A DNA stretch of 64,000 nucleotides from Pseudomonadota bacterium (GTDB lineage Bacteria > Pseudomonadota > Alphaproteobacteria > Sphingomonadales > Sphingomonadaceae): positions 1-64,000 of the forward strand of contig CAUJIW010000096.1 in the NCBI GenBank assembly GCA_963205175.1, written 5' to 3'. Positions 58,447 to 64,000 of the stretch are shown piece by piece; position 1 is the first letter of the stretch, and each line of letters opens with the position of its first letter. A program made the position numbers and the translations under genes. A model generated the notes under the pieces. The model did not search any database. It worked only from the letters and a program-made list of their open reading frames with translations, and was not told where the DNA came from.

Positions 58447-59159
58447 CCCAGCCGCTGGCGGATCGCATCGCGCTCGTCACCGGCGCCAGCCGGGGTATCG
58501 GCGCGGTCACCGCGGTGGCACTGGCCAGGGCCGGCGCTCACGTGGTGCTGGTCGGCCGCACCGAAGGCGGGCTCACCCACGCGGAGGAGCAGATCCACGC
58601 CGCCGGCGGCTCGGCCACCATCGTACCGATGGACATCACCCAGGGCGAGCATGTCGACCAGCTGGCCGCCCACGTCGCTGAACGCTGGGGCAGGCTCGAT
58701 ATCCTGGTGATGAACGCCGCCGTGCTGGGGCCGCTGTCGCCACTGAGCCACGTCCCGCCCAAGGACTGGGATCAGGTGATCGCCACCAACCTGACCGCCG
58801 GTTACCGGCTGATCCGTGATTTCGACGCCCTGCTGCGGGCCAGCCCCGCCGGCCGCGTCGTCGCGCTGACCTCCTCGGTCGCCACCCGGCCGCGCGCCTA
58901 CTGGGGTCCCTACGCCGCCAGCAAGGCCGGGCTGGAGACGATGCTCGACTGCTATGCGGAGGAAGTGGCGCGTCTCACCAGTGTCCGGGTTGCCATCGTC
59001 AACCCCGGCGCCACCCGCACCGCCATGCGCAAGGACGCCTTCCCCGGCGAGGACCCGGCGACGCTGAAGCCCGCCGCGGTGGTCGCCGACGCCATCACCG
59101 ACCTGCTGGTGCGGGACTTCGAGACCGGCCACCGGCTCGACCTCGGACAGAAGGCCTGA
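58443..59159 (+). CDS. short-chain dehydrogenase/reductase (YciK-like)
   Basis: NAD(P)-dependent oxidoreductase of 238 residues. The cofactor motif is TGASRGIG, followed by NAAVLG in the fourth strand, and the active site is Ser in LTSSVATR plus YAASK. NPGATRTAM is the SDR loop after the active site. It resembles the YciK/FabG-like group, and its substrate is unknown. It starts at TTG 58443, sharing TTGA with the purF stop, with GGAG upstream, so expression is coupled to purF. It ends 2 nt before the TraB/GumN gene. Confidence 0.88.
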   Translation: MTQPLADRIALVTGASRGIGAVTAVALARAGAHVVLVGRTEGGLTHAEEQIHAAGGSATIVPMDITQGEHVDQLAAHVAERWGRLDILVMNAAVLGPLSPLSHVPPKDWDQVIATNLTAGYRLIRDFDALLRASPAGRVVALTSSVATRPRAYWGPYAASKAGLETMLDCYAEEVARLTSVRVAIVNPGATRTAMRKDAFPGEDPATLKPAAVVADAITDLLVRDFETGHRLDLGQKA

Positions 59160-59161
59160 CG

Positions 59162-60100
59162 ATGCGTCCGTCGCGCCTGCGCGGCCTGATTAACGCCGTC
59201 ACGGCGGGTGTCCTCGCGTGCGGCCTGCTGCTGGGCGGCGCGACCGCCGCGCGGGCCCGCCAGGACGCGCCGGCGGCGACGGTGGCGACCCCGGCGCTCT
59301 GGGTGATCCACGATCACGACACCGTCATCTTCCTGTTCGGCACCTCCCACCTGCTGCCCGAGGGCCTGCGCTGGTTCGACGGCCCGGTGAAGGCGGCGTG
59401 CGACACCGCCGACACGCTGGTGCTGGAACCCGTGATGCCCGACGACCCGGCCGCCATCGCGCCGCTGATCCGCCAGCTCGGCCTCAACCCGCCCGACCGG
59501 CGGCTCACCGACCAGCTGCCGCCCAAGGTGTTGACCCAGCTGGAGACCGTTGCCGGGCAGGTCGGCCTGCCGATGGCGGCGCTGGACACCATGCGTCCAT
59601 GGCTGGCCGGCACCACCATTGCCGTCACCAGTCTGACCCAGCTCGGCTTCGACCCCCGGCACGGCGCCGAGGAAGTGCTGAAAACGCAGGCGCGCGCGGC
59701 CGGCAAGACCATCATGGGCCTGGAAACGCCGGGCCAGCAGTTCGGCTTCTTCGCCAGCCTGCCGCCGGCGGAAGAGACCGCGCTGCTCGCCGCGACGCTG
59801 AACGATTTCGGCAAGCTGCGTCAGGAATCCGGCGCCCTGATCGACGACTGGGCGCGTGGTGACGTCGAGAAAGTCGGCGAGCGGCTCAATGAATCAATGA
59901 GCACGACGCCGCTGCTGGCCAGAGTGCTGATCGATGACCGCAATGCCCGCTGGGCCGAATGGATCGCCGCGCGGCTGGCCAAGCCCGGCCGGTTGGTCGT
60001 GGCCGTCGGCGCCGGCCACCTGGCCGGCGGCAAGAGCGTGCAGAACCTGCTCGCCGCCAAGGGGCTCACCGTCGCTCGCCTGGCCAACCCCGGTCAGTAG
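59162..60100 (+). CDS. TraB/GumN family protein, probable exported metallohydrolase
   Basis: Exported protein of 312 residues of the TraB/GumN (TIKI-like) superfamily, some of which are metal-dependent proteases. A signal peptide is seen in LINAVTAGVLACGLLLGGATAARA. The family motifs are present: FLFGTSHLLPEG (GTSH), MGLETPGQQFG (GxxE), DDRNARWAEWI (RNxxW), and VVAVGAGHLAGGKSV (GAGH). All four conserved sites are intact, which suggests activity, with unknown target. It begins 2 nt after the SDR stop and is the last gene of the purF unit. Confidence 0.88.
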   Translation: MRPSRLRGLINAVTAGVLACGLLLGGATAARARQDAPAATVATPALWVIHDHDTVIFLFGTSHLLPEGLRWFDGPVKAACDTADTLVLEPVMPDDPAAIAPLIRQLGLNPPDRRLTDQLPPKVLTQLETVAGQVGLPMAALDTMRPWLAGTTIAVTSLTQLGFDPRHGAEEVLKTQARAAGKTIMGLETPGQQFGFFASLPPAEETALLAATLNDFGKLRQESGALIDDWARGDVEKVGERLNESMSTTPLLARVLIDDRNARWAEWIAARLAKPGRLVVAVGAGHLAGGKSVQNLLAAKGLTVARLANPGQ

Positions 60101-60131
60101 GCCGTTATCAGGCCACGGCCTTTGCGCCCAT

Positions 60132-60162
60132 AAAAGGAGGGGCCGCTGTTTTCAGCGACCCC
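60132..60162 (-). terminator. intrinsic terminator of phaB
   Basis: GGGG-C-CGCTG (60139-60148) pairs with CAGCG-A-CCCC (60153-60162) with one mismatched pair and a TTTT loop. Read leftward, it is followed by TCCTTTTATG. It lies 43 bp past the phaB stop and also between two convergent genes. Confidence 0.7.
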
Positions 60163-60204
60163 TTCCCCAACGGCACTCCTCCCCAAAAGCGCGGCGTTGT
60201 CTGT

Positions 60205-60927
60205 TCAGTACATGTGTTGTCCGCCGTTGATCGACATGGTCGAGCCGGTGATGAAGCCGGCGTCGTCCGAACACAGGAAGCCGACGCCGCGCGCGATCTC
60301 CTCGGCATGGCCGAGCCGGCCCACCGGAATCTTGGCGACGATCTTGTCCAGCACGTCCCGGGGGACGGCCGCGACCATCTCGGTATCGATGTAACCCGGC
60401 GCGATGGCATTGACGGTGATGCCGAACTTGGCGCCCTCCTGCGCCAGTGCCTTGGTGAAGCCGTGGATGCCGGATTTGGCGGCCGCATAGTTGACCTGGC
60501 CGTACTGGCCGGCCTGGCCGTTGATCGAGCCGATGTTGACGATGCGGCCGAAGCCGCGTTCGCGCATGCCGCCGAACACCGCCTTGGCCATGTTGAAGCA
60601 GCCACCGAGATTGACGTCGATGACCTCCTTCCACATTTCGTAGGTCATCTTCAGCATGGTGCCGTCACGGGTGATGCCGGCATTATTCACCAGCACCTCC
60701 ACCGGACCCAACTCGCCGGCGATGCGTGTCACCGCCTCCTGGCAGGCTTCATGGTCAGCGACATTCCACTTGTAGGCACGAATGCCGGTGCGCGCCGTGA
60801 ATTCCCCGGCCTTGACGTCGTTACCGGCGTAGTTGGCGGCAACGGTCATGCCCATGTCCTTGAGCCGGATCGAAATCGCCTCGCCAATCCCCCGTGTGCC
60901 GCCGGTTACTATGGCCACTCGTGACAT
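60205..60927 (-). CDS. phaB: acetoacetyl-CoA reductase
   Basis: NADPH-dependent SDR that converts acetoacetyl-CoA to (R)-3-hydroxybutyryl-CoA for polyhydroxybutyrate. The 240-residue protein has TGGTRGIG, LVNNAGITRD, active-site Ser134 in NIGSINGQ, Tyr147 and Lys151 in NYAAAKSG. The PhaB-specific features are KMTYEMWKEVIDVNLGGCFNM and GSINGQAGQYGQVNYA. GGAGGGG lies 5 nt upstream. phaA and phaC are not adjacent, so the PHB genes are not clustered here. Confidence 0.94.
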   Translation of the reverse strand: MSRVAIVTGGTRGIGEAISIRLKDMGMTVAANYAGNDVKAGEFTARTGIRAYKWNVADHEACQEAVTRIAGELGPVEVLVNNAGITRDGTMLKMTYEMWKEVIDVNLGGCFNMAKAVFGGMRERGFGRIVNIGSINGQAGQYGQVNYAAAKSGIHGFTKALAQEGAKFGITVNAIAPGYIDTEMVAAVPRDVLDKIVAKIPVGRLGHAEEIARGVGFLCSDDAGFITGSTMSINGGQHMY

Positions 60928-61085
60928 AAAGACCCCTCCAGATCCGTGATGACGCTAGAGCGCGTTGCAGCGCACAATCAAGAGCTAACCAGATTTATTG
61001 GCCGCTTCCAAGCAAATGACAGCGAGGTGTGACTCAATCGTGACGGGTCGCCGCCCGTCGTCAGCGCGCCGCCCGTCCTGTGGAG

Positions 61086-62123
61086 TCAGATCCAGCCCTG
61101 CAGCTCCCGGCGCACCAGCCCGGCCAGCATGGCCATGCCGTCACTGCCGGCGTTGAGACACGGGACATAGGCGAAGGCCTCGCCGCCATGGCTGAGGAAC
61201 AGGTCGCGGTTGGCCAGCGACAACTCCTCCAGCGTTTCAATGCAGTCGGCGGTGAAGGCCGGCGCGATGATCGCCAGCCGTTTCACGCCCTTGCCGGCCA
61301 GCGCGCGCAGCGTCTGGTCGGTATAGGGGCGCAGCCACTCCGCCCGCCCGAAACGCGACTGGAACGTGATATGGAAACGCGCCGCGGGCCAGTCCAGCGC
61401 CTCGCGCAGCAGCCGGCCGGTCTTCTGGCAATGGCAGTGATAGGGATCGCCAAGATCGAGCGTCCGGCGCGGCATGCCATGGAAGGAGGCCAGCAGCACC
61501 TCCGGTTCCCAGTCCAGTGTGTTGATGCGCGCACGCACGCTGCCCGCCAGTGCCGCGATATAGCCCGGATCGTCGTAATAGGGCGGCAAGGTGCGCAGCG
61601 CCGGCTGCCAGCGCATGGCCATCATTGCCTCGCCCACCTTGTCCACCACCGAGGCCGTGGTGGCGCCGCTGTACTGCGGATAGAGCGGCGCGATCAGGAT
61701 TCGATCACAACCGCGCGCCTTCATCGCTGTCAGCCGCCCGGCGATGGAGGGGTTGCCGTAGCGCATCGCCCAGTCGACGTCGACATCCGGCCCCAGCAGC
61801 GCCTGCAACGCCGCCGCCTGGTCCTCGGTGATGCTTTTCAGTGGCGACTGGTTGCGGCTGCGATCCCAGATCTGCGCATAGGCATGGCCGGAGCGTCGGG
61901 GCCGCGTGGTCAGGATAATCCCCTGCAGGATCGGCTGCCACAGCAGGCGCGGCAGCTCCACCACCCGGCGGTCGGACAGGAACTCCGACAGGTAACGGCG
62001 CACCGACCAGAAATCGGTGGCATCCGGCGTGCCAAGATTGACCAGCAGCACGCCGACGCGGCCAAACGCGACGGGCGGGTGATCAGGCGGACGGGCGGCG
62101 GTGTCTGTGGTCATTGAACTCAT
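61086..62123 (-). CDS. hemH: ferrochelatase
   Basis: Inserts Fe2+ into protoporphyrin IX in the last step of heme synthesis. The 345-residue protein has the catalytic His in LLASFHGMPRR and the metal-site Glu in CIETLEEL. LLVNLGTPDA near the start, APLYPQYSGATTASV and DPYHCHCQKTGRLL are family hallmarks; the CHCQKT motif is typical of proteobacterial HemH. The N-terminal 20 residues are a variable extension. It lies 38 bp downstream of the molybdenum hydroxylase gene, transcribed in the same direction. Confidence 0.95.
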   Translation of the reverse strand: MSSMTTDTAARPPDHPPVAFGRVGVLLVNLGTPDATDFWSVRRYLSEFLSDRRVVELPRLLWQPILQGIILTTRPRRSGHAYAQIWDRSRNQSPLKSITEDQAAALQALLGPDVDVDWAMRYGNPSIAGRLTAMKARGCDRILIAPLYPQYSGATTASVVDKVGEAMMAMRWQPALRTLPPYYDDPGYIAALAGSVRARINTLDWEPEVLLASFHGMPRRTLDLGDPYHCHCQKTGRLLREALDWPAARFHITFQSRFGRAEWLRPYTDQTLRALAGKGVKRLAIIAPAFTADCIETLEELSLANRDLFLSHGGEAFAYVPCLNAGSDGMAMLAGLVRRELQGWI

Positions 62124-62161
62124 GGTCTCGCAGATAAGCGCCGACAGGCCGTGTGCAAGGG

Positions 62162-64000
62162 CTAAAGCCCGATCGGCGTGCTGTTGCGCAGCGGCTGATC
62201 GGCGATCGGCAGCCGGCGGATGCGAATGCCGGTGGCGGCCGCGATGGCGTTGACGACAGCCGGCGCGATCGGTGGTGTGCCGGGTTCACCGACGCCGCCC
62301 AGCGGCCGGCTGGACGGACTGACGATATGCACGTCGATCGCCGGCGTCTCCGCCAGTGTCAGCAGCGGATAGCCATCGAAGTTGGTCTGCTGGGTCATGC
62401 CGTCGGCGAAGGTGATCTCGCCCTTGAGCGCCGCGGTCAGGCCGAAAATGATGCCGCCCTCCATCTGGCCGGCGATGATGTCGGGGTGGATGGCTGGCCC
62501 GCAGTCAATGGCGCAGGTGACACGCTTGATGCTGAGCGCGCCCTCGGCCGATACGAACACCTCGGCCACCTGGGCGACAATGGAACCGAACGACTCGTGC
62601 AGCGCGACACCTCGCCCATGACCCGGCGGCAACGGCGCCAGATAACTGGCCTTCTCCGCCGCCAGGGCGAGCACCGCCGCATGCGCCGGCGCCTCCTTCA
62701 GCAGGTCGAGGCGGAACTGCAACGGATCCTTGCCGGCGGCGCCCGCCAGTTCGTCGATGAAGCATTCGATGAAGAAGGCATTGTAGCTGTGACCGACCGA
62801 GCGCCACGACCCCACCGGCACCGGCGCGTCGACCACCGCATGGCTGACACGCCGCGCACCCAGGGCGTAGGGCAGATGCACGGCTCCCTGCACCGAGGTC
62901 ACATCGGGTTCACTGAAACTGACCCTGGGCATCAGCCGCGCCATGGAACTGCCCTGGACCGAGGCACCGGCCATGTGATGATGCCAGACGGTAACCCCTC
63001 CCGATTTCGATACCGCGCCACGCAGGCGCGCCACCACCGCCGGGCGAAACTTGTCCTGCGTTATGTCCTCCTGCCGGTTCCACAGCAGTTGCACCGGCCG
63101 GCCAGCCTCGCGCGCGATCAGAGCCGCCTGCACCACGGCATCCGTCTCGACCTTGCGACCAAAGCCGCCGCCCAGCAGGGTCGGATAGACGGCGACACGC
63201 GCCTCGGCGACATCCAGCGCCCGCGCCAGCGCCATGACCGCCAGCGTCGTCGACTGCACCGGCGCCCACACCTCGACCTTGTCCGCTGTCACCCGCGCAG
63301 TGGCGGTCATGGGCTCCAGACACGCGTGTGCCAGATAGGGCACCTTGTAGGACGCCTCGACAACATCGGTCGCGGCACCCAGCGCGGCGTCCACATCACC
63401 GGATTCGGCGTAGACCCGGCCACTGCCGGCCAGCGCCTCCGTCAGCGCCTTGTCGAGGGCCGCGGTCGCGACGTGCTCCAGTCCGTCGGTGTCGAAGGTC
63501 AGCTTGAGATCGTCGAGCGCCTGATTGGCCTGCCACCAGCTGCCGGCGACCACCGCCGCCCAGGTCGGACCGCGCACCACCGCCAGCACGCCCGGCCGGG
63601 CCTTCGCCGCCGCGTCGTCGACCGTGACCAGTGCCGCGCCGTTGACCGGCCCGGCGCGAACCGAGGCATAGACCATGTCCGGCACGCGCACATCGACGCC
63701 GAAGCGCGACGACCCGTCGACCTTCGAGGGCAGATCGAGCCGGGCCGGGCTCTTGCCGATCAGCGTGAAGTCCCGCCGTTTCTTCAGCTTCGGGTTGACC
63801 GGCGGCTCCTCCAGCGCGGCCGCGGCCGCCAGCTGCGCGAACGACAGCCGCTGCTCGCCCGCCACCACCTCGCTGTTCTCGGTCCGGCACTGCGAAATGT
63901 CGATACCCCAGCGTCGCGCCGCCGCCTGGCACAGCATTTCACGCGCCGTGGCGCCCGCCAGCCGCAAGGTGTCATGGAAGGCCCGCACCGAGGTGCTGCC
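62162..64000 (-). CDS. molybdopterin-dependent hydroxylase large subunit (IorB-like), partial
   Basis: C-terminal 612 residues of a xanthine-oxidase-superfamily large subunit; the N-terminus lies past the right edge. The visible first codons read [20 protein letters not shown], a molybdenum-cofactor loop. [40 protein letters not shown] and [14 protein letters not shown] are the isoquinoline 1-oxidoreductase beta-subunit type signatures, with the active-site Glu in GVGEPG. Such enzymes hydroxylate N-heterocycles or oxidise aldehydes, in a complex with a small [2Fe-2S] subunit that would be expected just upstream, outside this window. Confidence 0.9.
   Translation of the reverse strand, partial: GSTSVRAFHDTLRLAGATAREMLCQAAARRWGIDISQCRTENSEVVAGEQRLSFAQLAAAAALEEPPVNPKLKKRRDFTLIGKSPARLDLPSKVDGSSRFGVDVRVPDMVYASVRAGPVNGAALVTVDDAAAKARPGVLAVVRGPTWAAVVAGSWWQANQALDDLKLTFDTDGLEHVATAALDKALTEALAGSGRVYAESGDVDAALGAATDVVEASYKVPYLAHACLEPMTATARVTADKVEVWAPVQSTTLAVMALARALDVAEARVAVYPTLLGGGFGRKVETDAVVQAALIAREAGRPVQLLWNRQEDITQDKFRPAVVARLRGAVSKSGGVTVWHHHMAGASVQGSSMARLMPRVSFSEPDVTSVQGAVHLPYALGARRVSHAVVDAPVPVGSWRSVGHSYNAFFIECFIDELAGAAGKDPLQFRLDLLKEAPAHAAVLALAAEKASYLAPLPPGHGRGVALHESFGSIVAQVAEVFVSAEGALSIKRVTCAIDCGPAIHPDIIAGQMEGGIIFGLTAALKGEITFADGMTQQTNFDGYPLLTLAETPAIDVHIVSPSSRPLGGVGEPGTPPIAPAVVNAIAAATGIRIRRLPIADQPLRNSTPIGL

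Overview
The window is GC-rich (by eye about two thirds G+C) and densely coded, with short intergenic gaps and a mainly housekeeping gene content typical of an alphaproteobacterial chromosome. The clearest lineage markers are a CckA-type hybrid histidine kinase next to recA and alaS on one strand, a DUF2794 protein, a ferrochelatase, an acetoacetyl-CoA reductase (PHB synthesis) and an OxyR with both redox cysteines. TonB-dependent uptake, a Rieske dioxygenase, several aldehyde dehydrogenases and PEP-CTERM envelope proteins suggest a free-living aerobic heterotroph. I cannot place it to order with confidence.

Layout: 1-9,955 has an acyl-CoA dehydrogenase behind a strong palindrome, a small PAS protein, a glyoxalase II-like hydrolase, two paralogous THxN-type PEP-CTERM proteins, an exported S10 carboxypeptidase, a PabB-PabC fusion for folate synthesis and an MFS transporter. 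10,194-18,093 carries a TonB-dependent receptor, an aldehyde dehydrogenase, a TetR regulator divergent from an NADP-dependent oxidoreductase, and a Rieske oxygenase. 18,190-28,193 is a long leftward block: MloK1-like K+ channel, alaS, a VOC protein, recA, cckA and rmuC. 28,348-30,606 has an SMP-30 lactonase and a membrane GGDEF protein. 30,635-37,103 is the leftward translation block pheT-pheS-rplT-rpmI, then a PAS-GGDEF protein, infA and a cold-shock protein. 37,307-49,283 mixes a VOC protein, a HisN-type phosphatase, a coniferyl-aldehyde-type dehydrogenase, an ABC-F ATPase, a flavin monooxygenase-like protein, oxyR, a TauE/SafE permease, a dicarboxylate symporter, cysE, DUF2794 and a methyltransferase.

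49,337-53,117 is the accessory part: tRNA-Ser(GGA), a purB whose conserved fifth codon reads as amber TAG, a 3' fragment of tRNA-Pro(GGG), a lower-GC islet with a DUF2971-like gene, and a REP-associated (Y1/HUH) transposase with a structured upstream region. 53,224-64,000 returns to core genes: clpA, an unrecognised protein, hisI, purF, a translationally coupled SDR, a TraB/GumN protein, phaB, hemH and the C-terminal part of a molybdenum hydroxylase large subunit running off the right edge.

I see no complete novel multigene system. The observations most worth checking are the amber codon in purB, the tRNA-Pro remnant beside the low-GC islet, the six-copy 28-bp palindromic repeat that supplies the end of cysE, the tandem PEP-CTERM pair, and the inverted repeat in front of the transposase gene.
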